Of a stretch of DNA of 64,000 nt, positions 28,804-39,665 are shown one piece after another; position 1 is the first letter of the stretch; each line of letters starts with the position of its first letter. The stretch covers positions 620,001 to 684,000 of the forward strand of contig JAWWNJ010000056.1 in assembly GCA_037176885.1 (NCBI GenBank). The letters are read 5' to 3'. Position numbers and translations under genes: made by a program. The notes beneath the pieces are model-generated. The model was not told where the DNA came from and ran no database searches. It worked only from the letters and a program-made list of their open reading frames with translations. Source of the stretch: Favolaschia claudopus (taxonomy: Eukaryota > Basidiomycota > Agaricomycetes > Agaricales > Mycenaceae).

Positions 28804-30041
28804 GTTGTTCGGCAACATGGCAAGGGCACCCACGAGCAATCGCAAATAAACAAGTGTCGCAATCTCCCACTCGATCAAAAACCGGACAATTACCAGTCTA
28901 ACTGCCCTTGCATGTCCGTAGAAATCCAGGTCCGACTGTAAATAAGTAAGTAGTTTGGTGCAACCTTTGACATGACACATCAAAGCCTGCTCCGGAAAAG
29001 TGGGTTTTTCAGGCCGAAATTTCGCCATTTTCTTCTCCAAAACGTGGGTTTTTCACGGTCCATCGGGGCGTCGCTTTTGTTGCTTATTCTCCGATGAGGT
29101 TCTAATACCTATGCTTGGAAGATTCAACGCAACTGACAACAGTTGGTGTGTCCTTACTTTTCTATCTCCCGCGCACTTTCGAGATTTGGTATACGGGACC
29201 ATCACCAACCTAAGGATACCAGTCTTTCCTACTATTCTCATCCCTGACTGGCGTAATTCGCGGTGGATATATGCTGGCGACCTTCCTTCACGGCGCATAT
29301 ATTATTCTTACAGTTTTTCATGAAATGTAGTCGACGCTGAGACTCTTCCCTCTCGAATCACACTGTTCAGGAAGAGTGGCTCTCTACGTTGATCTGGTTC
29401 AACTCGCTCATGACTCGTCCAAACTCCTGATAATGGAACTCAGGCAAGCCTTATTGGGAAGAGAGACGTGTTACAACCAAAACCGTATTCTTAACCGCTA
29501 AAAATCTGCGCTGTTGTATCTGCTATGTGGAACCGCAGCCCTGGGAATCCCTCTTCGAGCCCGGCCACTTCATTTCAGCGACTGTATACTCAAACTCGTT
29601 ACACGAGGTCATTTGCTATAGCCAATGCCGCTGGTATCCTCATGGGCTCATGATACAGTGATATATAAGCAAGACCGACACTGTAAATTCCTCGGGAATG
29701 ATTTTCATCGGCAGGAATTTCAACCGAGTTCAATCTTGATCTAATTATCTTCCGAGACGCCTACTACCTGAATTATCCCAGCAGCCGCCTTCTTTTGGGT
29801 TAGTCGTGGTCTCTTGTGATGCCCTCGCCTGGCGTCTTCTCTCTTGGGTGCCTTCGCGTGCATCCCGTCGCCCCACGACCAGGAGTGCAGCCGGTTAGAT
29901 TCCCCGGCGGCTTCTCCTCACCCACACCTAACTATGGCTGCCTCTCTATCAATAAACCAAGCGTGAATGAAGCGTTTATTGAGCGAGGTACGAGCTAGAA
30001 ACAATAAAGCGTCTGTCTAGAGAGACTAAATGAAGCGACAG
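28804..30041. other. Long stretch without a recognised gene
   Basis: Several open frames of 60-107 codons on both strands carry no recognisable motif. A plus-strand frame at 29000-29323 and its minus shadow are equally unconvincing. Splice-like sites are present but do not join frames into a family I know. Confidence 0.3.
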
Positions 30042-31070
30042 TCACAAGATGGGGGCACTCCTGAGCTTGCGAGAGGTGTGTGAGGCGATGGCGGGGAGCA
30101 CGATGGAGAGTATCAGCAGAAAGACATAATATATTGACGTATTGTGTGCAACTGTACTAGAGCAAGGCACCGACCTCCTCCAGCCTCGACGCTGTGCTCC
30201 CTTTAACTCCCTCAGGTGCTTCCGTGATTCTGGACACGCACGAAGTGAGTGAGAGCGGCTCAGCAGAGGTGGACGGAAGCGTACCTCGCCTCTAAGTGTG
30301 TCAATCACCATATTTCTGACGTCATCTTCATCAGCATCCTCTGAACGACGTTGACGATTTCTAGGTGGCTCATCGGAGGGTTCGGGGCGATTGCAGGATG
30401 TAGGGGCATGTCCAGTTGCATTCGGCGTGTTGGTGACAGCGAGGATGGGTGAGAAGTGGTGGTTGAGGGCCGAAACCTGATTCCTCGCTTGCGCGACCAA
30501 CACCTCCTGTTCCGAGATTTGCTTGTTCAGCGCGTCAAGTTGCGCGGTGAGCAGGGCAGTCACTTGCTGGTTGGCGCTCGTTGAAAGAATGAGATTCAAT
30601 GTCGACCGTTGAGATAGGAGGCCTTGTAGGGAGCTGTTTTGAGTAGCGAGAAGATGTCCGGACGAGATGACAGAACTGAGGGCCGCGATACCTTGGAAAA
30701 TCTTTTCCTGGGAGGCTTCGAGCGCCGCGATGGAATTCCCTTGCTGTCCGACGATCTGCTGGACCCCAGTTACAGTTGCGACCCCTTGTTTGCGTATTTC
30801 GTCTATTTGGGACTGCAGAACCGTGGTTTGCGGGTCATTGAATGGCCGGTCAGTTTGACGGTTACGAAGGAGGAACGGGACGTTTGCTGGAGCGCCCATG
30901 GAGTTGTAGTCGTAGAGGAACATGGGGTCTGCCGGGGACGTGAAGGAAGGTTGACCCTTATAGGCTCTGAAAGCTTCAAATGGGTCCGTTAACAGACTGT
31001 TGGTGGTCTCCCAGTCCTTCAGCACCACACAATAGACATCCTCAAACAGCTCCATCCGACTATCGGCCAT
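30042..31070 (-). CDS. Hypothetical protein with a predicted coiled coil
   Basis: 342 open codons beginning MADSRMELFEDVYCVVLKDW. Residues about 90-215 look strongly helical and coiled-coil-like (TVLQSQIDEIRKQGVAT, QLDALNKQISEQEVLVAQAR). A basic/acidic patch follows (PPRNRQRRSEDADEDD). The frame may be spliced near its end: a donor at 30284 (gtacgc) and acceptor at 30230 (gtccag) bound a 55-bp intron, after which the protein would stop at 30212 following GENHGST. That end looks more natural than the unspliced C-terminus. No known domain was recognised. It could be a gag-like protein of an uncharacterised element or a lineage-specific host gene. It is one of the few long uninterrupted non-retroelement frames here. 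Confidence 0.5.
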   Translation of the reverse strand: MADSRMELFEDVYCVVLKDWETTNSLLTDPFEAFRAYKGQPSFTSPADPMFLYDYNSMGAPANVPFLLRNRQTDRPFNDPQTTVLQSQIDEIRKQGVATVTGVQQIVGQQGNSIAALEASQEKIFQGIAALSSVISSGHLLATQNSSLQGLLSQRSTLNLILSTSANQQVTALLTAQLDALNKQISEQEVLVAQARNQVSALNHHFSPILAVTNTPNATGHAPTSCNRPEPSDEPPRNRQRRSEDADEDDVRNMVIDTLRGEVRFRPPLLSRSHSLRACPESRKHLRELKGAQRRGWRRSVPCSSTVAHNTSIYYVFLLILSIVLPAIASHTSRKLRSAPIL

Positions 31071-31124
31071 CGCGTCCTTCCCGTATCTCAGGCGGATGTA
31101 TGCAAATTCAAGCAGTGTTTGCCC

Positions 31125-31565
31125 TTAAGCCTTAAATTCAGGTCTGGCCGACCCTTAAGGCTTACAGCTGTTTCGGAAAAAGAATACGGGTTTCGGCATT
31201 TGTTGCTCCTCAATTCTTTGTTGACACTTGCTTGACCTTGAGTCTGTTTGCGGAATCTGATTTCTCGCTCGCCCGGCCTCGGTATATTTCCGGGAAAGTT
31301 CTGTGGGTACCATAGAGCATTGGCCTATTATCAGGTTAAATTACAATTCTTATATGGACCCCAACAATCGTGCAAGCTGGTCTGACCCAATTGTGTTCCT
31401 TACGGCACCTTCCGTCTGAGGCAACAATTTGTGGAGTTTTTGACAGAATCGTCAACAAGTGTAGACAAAAAATCAAAGAGGAAGAAATGACGAAACCCGT
31501 ATTCTTTTTACGAAACGGCTGTATTAAGCCTTATCCCTTAATAACCCTTAAGACCTTGAAGGCTT
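31125..31565. repeat. Inverted-repeat element with TTAAGG-rich ends
   Basis: The left segment (cttaaggcttacagctgttt, then cggaaaaagaatacgggttt) pairs with the right segment around 31490-31560, whose reverse complement reads aaggcttaatacagccgttt, then cgtaaaaagaatacgggttt. Arms are about 60-70 bp. Multiple TTAAGG/CCTTAA words fill both outer ends and recur at 31903-32012. No coding. Confidence 0.6.
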
Positions 31566-31902
31566 AATTTCCTTTTTAGGTAGGTAGTTCCCACCCTTGA
31601 ACAGGCGTAAATTTTTCAGTGGAGCATGTATATCGGGGCATATTTGCACAATGAATACTTTAACCTTCAGGTCAAGGCCAGTTACTTTGGATTTTATCAA
31701 ATTCTTGAGCAGTCGTGGAGGTTTGATGATACCCCCATCAATTATTAGGTCAATTATTTGGTATATTACGGGCGGCGTCGACACGGCATCGACCTTGTTC
31801 CCGAAGCTTCAAGGAGGATGCCCAAGGCCGACAGCCACGAAATGATCGGACGGTTTGGTTGCAGGCGCCGGAGATACCCGGGTTGTCGGCATGAAGCTCG
31901 GC
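31566..31902. other. Unassigned spacer
   Basis: Between two TTAAGG-rich repeat regions. No domain or element end recognised. Confidence 0.35.
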
Positions 31903-32012
31903 ATCACCCTTAAGGGCTCTTAAGCCCTGGGTACCTGAGCGGCCAGTGCTTAAGGCTTATGTTAAGGCCTTAATAAGCCTTAACCTTAATAAGGCCTTAT
32001 CCCTTAGGGCGA
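31903..32012. repeat. TTAAGG / CCTTAA cluster
   Basis: About 110 bp with closely spaced copies of ttaagg, ccttaa and aaggcctta in both orientations (for example ttaaggccttaataagcctt). Probably an additional or partial copy of the end of the inverted-repeat element at 31125-31565. Confidence 0.6.
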
Positions 32013-32104
32013 ACACTGGCAAATTGTGCAATTGCAATCTCGAGACCCCATTGAGGTGCGACGAAACGGGGCTTTGCGGGGAGCACGATGCGACCATTCC
32101 AAGG

Positions 32105-32225
32105 GGATACCGATCCGCGAAATCCGTACCGGGGGTCGAAGTTTTTATTTCAGCGACTTCGGACCACCCCTCCCTCGCTCCTGTTGCCGTAATATGTCCA
32201 TATGCGGTAATTTCACGTGATACTT
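32105..32225 (+). repeat. Dispersed repeat block, copy 2 of 3
   Basis: Matches 3990-4112 over about 120 bp: accgatccgcgaaatccg, ccgggggtcgaag, ttcagcgacttcgg, ttgccgtaatat and taatttcacgtgat occur in the same order with roughly 90% identity by eye. Confidence 0.75.
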
Positions 32226-33592
32226 CCGTCGCCTTTCCGCTCCCTTCATCTTCCCTTCGTCTGCTTTCGCTCTGTGGCGGTCTCCACCCATCAAGAACTC
32301 AGCTATATCAATCGAATTGACTCTGCGTGCATTACTATCAACAAATCCTCGCCGATGCGGCTTGATTGTCTGGCTACAACGATCTATCGTCTCTTTTTTG
32401 TCGGCTTGCACGACTCGCACACCCAACCTTTTTTGCCGCCCGAGTCTGCACATTCGTCGTGAAACTGAGAACAACATGAGCTTGTGGCCTGAGCTGAATT
32501 TGCAACCTACCCAAACTGTCTCGCAGCCCGATCTTCCGCATTTTACGGCTGAAGATACGCGCTGGTCTTCAGTGACTTGATGACCACAGATACATTCCAG
32601 ATTATCGGTAAGATTTCGTTTGGCTCTCACACGCAACTTGGGGAGCTCCTCTGCAGCCGCCGTGTTTGTTCCCGGCGCTGTATTCACCGTTACCGAGACT
32701 TGCAACGCGGGAAGGACTGGCGACGCGACCGTTGGTGCTAGTTGGATAGAGTCCGAGGTGGTGGTGGGTGTGATGCTGTTCAAATCGGCGCCGGAATTTT
32801 CGAGGGTGGGAGCGGCTAGGTGAGTGATTGCCATATCAACATCGTCGTCTTCGAGCGGTAACAGCCGTTCTTCAGCGTAGCCTGCATGCTCGTCGACGTA
32901 GTCGAGCTCATAGTGCTCGTCGTCCCAAATTCCAACGAGGTCAGTCGCTCCGTTACTGATTTCCTCCTTGACTTTGCTGACGTTGACTGATTCGGCAGAG
33001 CTGTGTCGACTATCCGAGTCGGAATCGGATACTATGCGGCGTGCCGCTCGGCGGCTTGTAAATGGAGCGCCGCCTGTATCTGCGTCAGATTCTGGGTCAA
33101 TCTCCGCATCTTCGGAATCGGAAGGATCCTCCTCAGGGAAGTTTCTGCACGCCACATGAATTCATCCAATTTACAGAATATTTTCTCTACGCACCTGAAG
33201 GCCGTTGTGGATCTATGTGCGTCAGAGATGACTAAGGGCGTCTTGACCTTCTTTTTCTTCATTTTTCGAACTGTTGGTTGGTTCTGACGATTGTCCCAGA
33301 TTTTCTTCATCCATTTCCGCTCCGAAGCCCCCGCCTTGTAGACAGTTCCAATATTGGTGGTGGTTTGGAGCTGATGATAGGAGCGGTAGTGCGTCGTGAT
33401 GTTGTAAGTCCAGATAACCATTCCGCATTGCAGAGGCCACTGAATCAAATGATTAGTACAAGGGCTGTTCTCGGAAGACTTCATCGCTGCCGCCATCTGA
33501 AATTTGAGGGGATTGAGGCAAGTCGAACGCGTCCAGTCAATTTGCCGCGCTGATGTTGTACCAGTGGTCTTCTGGAAGACGAAATTGCACAT
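32226..33592 (-). pseudogene. C-terminal remnant of a zinc-finger protein gene
   Basis: The minus-strand frame carries acidic serine-rich segments (EEDPSDSEDAEIDPESDAD) and then a cysteine pair-rich C-terminus: LECICGHQVTEDQRVSSAVK followed by CGRSGCETVWVGC. This CxC...C...CET.W..C pattern is, from memory, a hallmark C-terminus of a multicopy agaricomycete family whose N-terminus is found at 34109-35281 on the same strand. Further upstream, 33200-33590 shows CGMVIWTYNITTHYRSYH, a possible CxxC/HxxxH finger missing one cysteine. Frames shift between these segments, so the gene is decayed. Confidence 0.45.
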
Positions 33593-34108
33593 AGGAAACG
33601 GCCGAAGGCATAACCCACATGGCTCGACAGTTGCGGGTAGCGTTTCATCGTATAGAATGTGCGCCCCGTTATGTTCGAGAACGCGTTGGTAATTTTTCTT
33701 GGAAATGGAAACGGTGGGGTAACACTTTGTGCAATCAAAGGCAGTTTCCGCCCCTTGACCGAATTCCCCGCGACCGTTTCCTAGGCCAGTCTCTGGCTCA
33801 ACATGGAAACAAGCTTTGCCTAATATGAGGCACTTGTTAAATCATTTGCGAAGCGCGGTAAGATAAAAATGCGGAGCACACCTTCGTGACGATAAGGAAA
33901 CGTTTCGGAACGATTCACCTGTGGTAGCGAGGTCGAGACAGGTAGCTGACTTTGAATATTCGCCCCAAGCGTCACCAGAACATTCGAAGAAAACATATAG
34001 GTCGGTTTTCCCGGGATTCTGTTTGACACTGTGGGATTCAGAGGAAAGATGAGGCGGCCAGCAACATCGTGGATAGATTTCGATTCAAAACGAAGCGACC
34101 ACTTCCAG

Positions 34109-35281
34109 TCATATTGACCACTGGAATCGTCGACGGAATCGGTCGAAATCAGTTGAAGAATCTGGTACGAAATCTGTTTGTGAATTGCCTGCCAACACTC
34201 GATCGTCGTTCAATTTTGTGAGTCGCATCGCCTCGAGCTGATCATTTTTCTTTCTGATGCGTCGAATGAGACCTCCGATAGGGAAATAGATCAAGGGAGT
34301 GTTCTCCTGGACACCATCCGCAATCCGCTTGCGAATGTCGTACAATAGCTCGTTCCGACGATTGAGCACGTCACACGGGTTGCAAAGATGAGACTGAGAA
34401 CCATGGACCTGCTTGCGGCAGCTGGTTGAGCGAATGAAGAAGCGGTTTCATTCCGAGGAATAGTCCCAGGGGACGGCGATTTGTGCATGCATTCCAAATG
34501 GATAGCTGGTATGTTGATTTTCTCCTGGGCGAAAGACCAGCTGAATGCCTGGGCAGACGGAATGGGTACGCTCGGGCTGGGCATCCGGAATTGATTGCGA
34601 GAGCGAGACTACGCTTGGAGCTCTGGTTTCGCTGTTCATATATTCAGTATATCATTCCTTCAAAGTGAGGAACAAAATTTACACACCTTGGAGACGATGC
34701 ACGGGGAGAATCTGGCGGAGATGTGATACGTGAGGTGGGCTCGTACATAGTATTGGGGCTAGATGCTCTGAGGATTTGTTCAAATCAGTAACTCAGTGAA
34801 GAGACTGAATCTACCTGGAAGACGCAGCATAGACAGAGATGGCAGGACTAGATGTATCACAGACGTCCGGGCTAGAAGAACGCGGACGCGGCCGAACAAG
34901 AGGCGGCGTAGGAACGGTCGCGGGAGTTTTCGTAGCAGGTTTTTTGAAGAAATTGCGGAACAAACTGGCGCGTTTGGCCTCCGAACGTTTCTTTTTGAGG
35001 GCAGCCTCGGCCTTTTTGCATTTTTCTGATTTTTGGTGCTCGTCGTAGTTGTGCTGTCCACCAAGGCCGACTGTAACGAGTTTTTCACATTTGCTACATT
35101 GCCAAGTGGTCTCGGGAGCAAGGGGAGCTGGATCCGAGTTTTCTGCGCCGGCCACGTCTTGATTTGACGCGTTCGTTGGTGTCGGCGAAGTGGATCGGCG
35201 CGACGTAAATGAGAGCTGCCAGATGAAGATTATCAGTGGTGGGAGTAGAAGTTTGATTTAGTATACCGTTGACAGACGCAT
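34109..35281 (-). pseudogene. N-terminal part of a multicopy zinc-finger protein gene, one internal stop
   Basis: A clean four-exon model can be read: exon 1 35281-35267, exon 2 35215-34815, exon 3 34767-34687, exon 4 34631-34109, with introns of 51, 47 and 55 bp, all GT-AG and all keeping frame. Exon 2 holds a C2H2-like finger (WQCSKCEKLVTVGLGGQHNY with a downstream H and C). Exon 4 holds CPGIQLVFRPGENQHTSYPF, then VPWDYSSE, and at 34448-34450 a TGA exactly where a tryptophan (TGG) would fit. The frame then continues open (NRFFIRSTSC ... CNPCDVLNRR ... ENTPLIYFPIGGLI). These phrases match my memory of a large, unnamed agaricomycete family, possibly transposon-derived. The single stop plus missing middle part make it a recent-looking pseudogene. 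Confidence 0.6.
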
Positions 35282-35299
35282 CTTGAAGGCGGCGGGAGC

Positions 35300-35560
35300 C
35301 TTCTTCATCCGTATCAGCACCAAATCAGCACACGGTGAAGGACGTGGTGCGAAAATTTTGCTTTGTCTGACTGCGAGCTGGAGACTAAATACAATTAAAC
35401 ATCAACAATCACCTCTTGGCACCAACTTGGCACATCTAAGCCCTGGAAATCCATTTTCCCGTCTTCTGGGCGGCGGAAAACCCCTCAGAACCGTCTTCCA
35501 AAAAAACATATAAAACTTTCTTCTCGAGGACCAGGGGACCCCCCTCCCCCCCTTCCAAAT
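35300..35560. other. Unassigned upstream region
   Basis: Sequence upstream of the zinc-finger gene start. No gene recognised. A poly-C/A-rich purine/pyrimidine switch occurs near 35500-35560. Confidence 0.3.
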
Positions 35561-36060
35561 AAGGAAATTTCTTATCTCGGAAGCCCCTTGGACCATTCAC
35601 AACGGGTTGGGAAGAGAGGATATCCTGGGTGGATTGGCGGGTAACCAGATTGTACATGATCTTGGGTTCGCGTCGTTTTCCGATCCACGACCCTTGGATG
35701 GTGTGGCCCTTCTCCTCGAAAGATGCCGTTGGGCAGATCACTCAGCTCGAACGGCGGGAGGCGGCGCTTGAGAAGATCATGCGCCAGGACAAAGAGGTTG
35801 AGAATTTGCCGCCGATAGCATCCGTCCCAGAGAACCCCGCTGCCGATTCCGTTGAACCCAATCGGAACGGGGCGAGCAGCAAAAAATACCAGGCACGTCC
35901 CGCTCTCGACTTCATCGACTCTGAATCGCTGCCATACGTACACCCCTCCCGAGTCCCACTACCACATTTCATCTTCACGCAACTTCCATTTCAATCTGAC
36001 TCACTGGCTCGGCGAACATCAAGGAGATCCTGCATTAACGGTACGCCGACATTTTATTGA
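35561..36060. pseudogene. Coding remnants, including a relative of 7380-7596
   Basis: The minus strand at about 35640-35725 encodes EEKGHTIQGSWIGKRREPK, clearly related to LEEKGNAVQGSWIGKQRETK at 7440-7500. On the plus strand, 35735-35990 is also open (REAALEKIMRQDKEVENLPP). The two readings overlap only at the edge, so at least the minus-strand part is a real remnant. Family unknown. Confidence 0.35.
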
Positions 36061-36117
36061 CTCAATCCTTGCTTATATTCGCACCTCAGGATTTTCGGCC
36101 CAAATTGCAGGAACAAC

Positions 36118-36911
36118 TAGTGCTGTCCAGATTACGATAATAATACGGTTTTTGCCATATCATATTATATCCTTATCGTATCGCGAGTTCCAGAGGTGTA
36201 TCGTATCTGTACTTAAAAGTGTCGTGAATGATGAGCTCTAGCGAGGCGAGAGAGGGTGAACGGGAAGTCGATGGTGGTGGTAGAAGAAGAGGAGAAGCTC
36301 GTATCAGGTCACATCAGATCGGCCCCTCTCTGCTGCATCACAAAACGGCACACTGTCTTCCCAGTGTTTCTTTTATAACAAACTGTATCACGATATAATT
36401 TTGTTATAATTTAATACGACCTCCCTCTTCGATGTAGGATGTTTTTGGCTATATTAGCGCAGAATTGAACTCCTCTCGATGTATGGAGCACATGTGCATG
36501 TTGCACACTCGATGAGCCATGATTTTGTTGCAAATTCAAGCCATGGTTCAAATTTCTTTGCTGCCTATGCACATGCCGTGCACCAAACCTGCCATCAAAA
36601 TGATTATCCATCACTGATTGACCTCATTTGGGAGAAAATCTGATCGGACTTCGGCGCCTGACAGGTGATCCTCGGCACTTCCTCGGCAGAACATTCAAAT
36701 TGTCAGTTCCAAGGCCAGCTTCAACTGCAGACTCCCCCCAAATAATACGAAAATAATACGTATAATACGGTCCCAGCATATCGTATTATACTCATATTAT
36801 AATATTATTATAACATTGAATAATAATAATCTGGGACACAGGCCTCGTATCCGTATTATCGTCGATATAATATTGTTATAATATTTCGTATTTTAATCTT
36901 GGACTGCACTA
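36118..36911. mobile_element. hAT-like non-autonomous element with 8-bp target duplication
   Basis: The left end TAGTGCTGTCCAGATTA and the right end (reverse complement TAGTGCAGTCCAAGATTA) form TIRs. GGAACAAC occurs directly outside both ends (36110-36117 and 36912-36919), an 8-bp duplication. An 8-bp duplication with short TIRs beginning TAG is the usual signature of hAT transposons. The interior is AT-rich near both ends (repeated ataatacg / taatattat words) and lacks a transposase frame, so it is a MITE. A short plus-strand open frame outside (35629-36060) ends before it. Confidence 0.8.
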
Positions 36912-37094
36912 GGAACAACTGCTAGCGCGCCTTTGGCATCCCAATTGGTCAGGCGATGGACGCGAATTCACCGCACAAGAACGCAATAATCTTTTAATTG
37001 TCATCGATCGTATCTAGTTTTGCGTATTAATTATACATCGTACGACGTTCGCCGAGGTCAAGACTCTATGAACCCACGAACGCACGCCGACATC

Positions 37095-37480
37095 ATGACG
37101 CTCGCTCCCGACAGCGACGACACCCCCGACGACCATCCCTTCTGCTACGCGCGCATCATCGGCGTCTTCCACTGCGATGTTTTTTGAGAGGGCGGAGGGT
37201 GCTGTCGCTCGACCTGTCCCCCTCAGTTCCCTTTGGATTCGCCGCTTTCGTCTCGACCGCACCTACAAAGGCGGCTTCAAGCGGAAACATTGAATTTTTT
37301 CCCGACTCCGACCCCAACGCGTACGGGTTCCTCGACCCCGACGAGGTCATTCGTGCGTCGCATCTGATCCCTGCATTCCACCACGGGCCCACGGATCCTG
37401 TCGAATACACTACTCTGGCGCGTAAAGGCGATGAATTTGACGACTGGCGCTTTCATTATGTCAATCAATCCTCGATTGAC
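37095..37480 (+). pseudogene. C-terminal domain of a multicopy basidiomycete family, frameshifted
   Basis: One plus-strand frame reads HPFCYARIIGVFHCDVFFER and LSSLWIRRFRLDRTYKGGFK, and after a shift near 37275-37290 another frame reads FFPDSDPNAYGFLDPDEVIR followed by ASHLIPAFHHG and DDWRFHYVN. The order and residues match, from memory, a C-terminal module repeated in many agaricomycete genomes (HPF.YARV.G.FH..V ... F.PD.DP.AFGFLDP..VIR..HLIPAF ... DW.+YYVN). Its function is not known to me. The module's usual final residues are missing. The frameshift and truncation show decay. Confidence 0.6.
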
Positions 37481-37756
37481 ATTCGACTGACTTTACTGCT
37501 TCGGACAGGAATAACCTGCTTGCTCGAGTTATCTGATATATCGACCCGTTCAGTCTGATTCGTCGACCGAACCACTTCGTTGCTTGGGCTTCTCGGGCGA
37601 CATCTGCGGATCCGCAACACAGAGATTCCATACCAGTTTACTCAGATGTTGATCAGCATCCCAGAGCCCAACACTTCCTCCACAACTGGTTGAGCACCTT
37701 GTGTCACCGAGCATTTTCTGTCTTCGTCCTGTTCAAGTCCAACCACGATATTCCGG

Positions 37757-37848
37757 CTTATTAATTATGTCTGTGGAGAGTGTACCGAATTCAAGTTTTC
37801 AAGTTGAGAAAAGAAAGAGAGAAAAGGGAGAAAAGGGAGAGACTCACC
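37757..37848 (+). repeat. Dispersed repeat block, copy 2 (purine-rich)
   Basis: Second copy of the 660-750 repeat: cttattaattatgtctgtgg, caagttttcaagttg and an AG-rich run ending gagagactcacc. It lacks the TIR element found just after copy 1. Confidence 0.7.
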
Positions 37849-38537
37849 AAGTCACTCTGGCCCTATCCCTTGAGTTTCAGCCTCTGAAGTTGAGTGTAGC
37901 GCTCTGTAATAGAAAAGGCGAGTTTTCCTATTGTTGTTGAGTTCACTAAACCCGTTTGACAGATCCAGTACGATGCGTGAGTCCAAGTAGTCCGGCAGCG
38001 CGAAGCGTGACGGTTGGACAGGTGGTCCAGGCGGCCGGCAGTGCGAGACTTGGCGGCGGCGGGACCGAGACTAAAGCAATAAAGCAGTAGAATGGGCGCA
38101 GCGTGCGAGAGGTGTGTAGATGGGAGAAGTGAAGTATATTCCATCTGTATCCCTGCTTATATACATGATTCGTAACCACCAATGTATCATAACCAAGAGA
38201 CAAGAGGAAATGAAATAGTAAATGAAACCAAGGAAACTCACGATCGTTGAGTATTCCCAAAATAGTCTAATATCCATGACACGCTCACAGAAGCGCAACG
38301 AATCTTGAATAACTTTTGCCATAACGGGCAGATCAGTGGTATTCAAGATTTGGTATGAGGTATCTCTCAGAGGCGGCACTCTTCAAATTTCCAATTAGTC
38401 GTGATGATTTTTTGATGAGATATCAAATGGGCAGAACCATACCCGTTACTCTACTGACTGTTTGGATCAACTGCTACAGATATACGCCCCGAAATTAGGC
38501 CATTTTGGCCATTTTTGGCCAACTTGACAGAGCACTA
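37849..38537. other. Unassigned stretch
   Basis: Minus-strand open frames near 37863-38379 contain hydrophobic stretches (VSFLGFIYYFISSCLLVMIH) but no recognised family. The phrase encoded near 38250-38370 (VMAKVIQDSLRFCERV) is protein-like; it may be a decayed exon. Confidence 0.3.
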
Positions 38538-38670
38538 TGATGCGCGCGGCCTAAGCACCACCAAATAGGTCCCATCATTGATGCCATCAGTTATGTCTCA
38601 AAACGACTGGCGGAAAATCTTCGAATTTTTCTGTTGCAGAACAAGGTTGGGGCAGACTCAGAACTTACAG

Positions 38671-38770
38671 ATAATTCAGTTTGGAAACCCCGGTTTCTGC
38701 CACTCTTGGACGGAGACCTGGGGTGCAGACGCTTGTCAGAAACCCTTCCAGTTTGGGAAGCAGGCGCCGA
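38671..38770 (+). repeat. Dispersed repeat block, copy 2 of the 6310-6430 repeat
   Basis: Begins agataattcagtttggaaa and ends cagtttgggaagcaggcgcc, with the same internal order as 6310-6430. The 20-bp start motif also occurs inverted at about 39722-39745, within the same composite element. Confidence 0.65.
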
Positions 38771-39199
38771 GAGAAAAACACCATCACTAGATTGGATTTT
38801 TTGTACGAACAACTGCATGTTTCCGGAAATCTACTGTCTCACGTCCGTTTCAGACTCTCATATAGTTCAGATCTGATTCAAATGTGGTTTGGATATAGTC
38901 CTTGCGTGTTCCCGTATTCTTGACAACGAGAACTTTACGAACCTTAACTCGAAGCTCGACTTGAGTTGAACAGAATTTATTCTTAGTTTAACATGTTCAG
39001 CCTTCGCTGAATTGAGTCAAGCCTTACGCGCCCAAAAGCCATTCCGACTTCAGTTCAAGTTCATACATACTTCCGCCGTAGTTTGATCATTATTATTTGT
39101 GAGCAACTGAATGCTGGTCTCAAAATTATACATGCTGGTTTAACCTAATGAACAGGATGTAGGAGACATAGTTAGAGCATCTAGAAGCAGAACCAGAAT

Positions 39200-39665
39200 G
39201 TCATCTGTTACATGAGCAAAAACACGCACCAATATTCCAGATTGCGCCGGGGTGAGCTCTCAAGTGGCCCTCTAATGAGGGTCTGAGGCAAAGAAACATG
39301 CAATAGTGCGGTCCGGCGAGTTAAATAGCAATAGGTCTCCTTCCTCCGCATTTTGGGCACGAAGCAGCGCCGGTACATCATTGTGGTACGGTCGAAACAG
39401 GGTGCTTGGGGTGCGGCGGATTGCGCGTTGTGGGAAGGAAATCAGCTGAAAATGGGCCGAATATCTTGGGGGTCGTCTTCTTCCGGCATTCTTTCTAGCT
39501 CCTCCGTTCATGCTTGTGAGCGGTGAGGGACACTGAGGGTGCGTAGAGCGCGACGCGACGGTATGAGACAAGGACTTGATTGACAGCATCATTCATGTGA
39601 CCCGGATCACACAAGTATGCCTTTTTCGGACATAATCCTCCACAGGCATGATTAATGAGCCTAAG
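39200..39665 (-). repeat. Dispersed repeat with a conserved minus-strand frame, copy 2
   Basis: Homologous to 2510-3030. The minus-strand frame 39272-39592 contains GGARKNAGRRRPPR and FRPYHNDVPALLRAQNAEE, corresponding residue by residue to FRPYNNNAPASLGAQNATAE in copy 1. Both copies end at a segment like ttcggacataatcctccaca and tgattaatgagcc. Likely part of a transposon gene. Confidence 0.6.
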
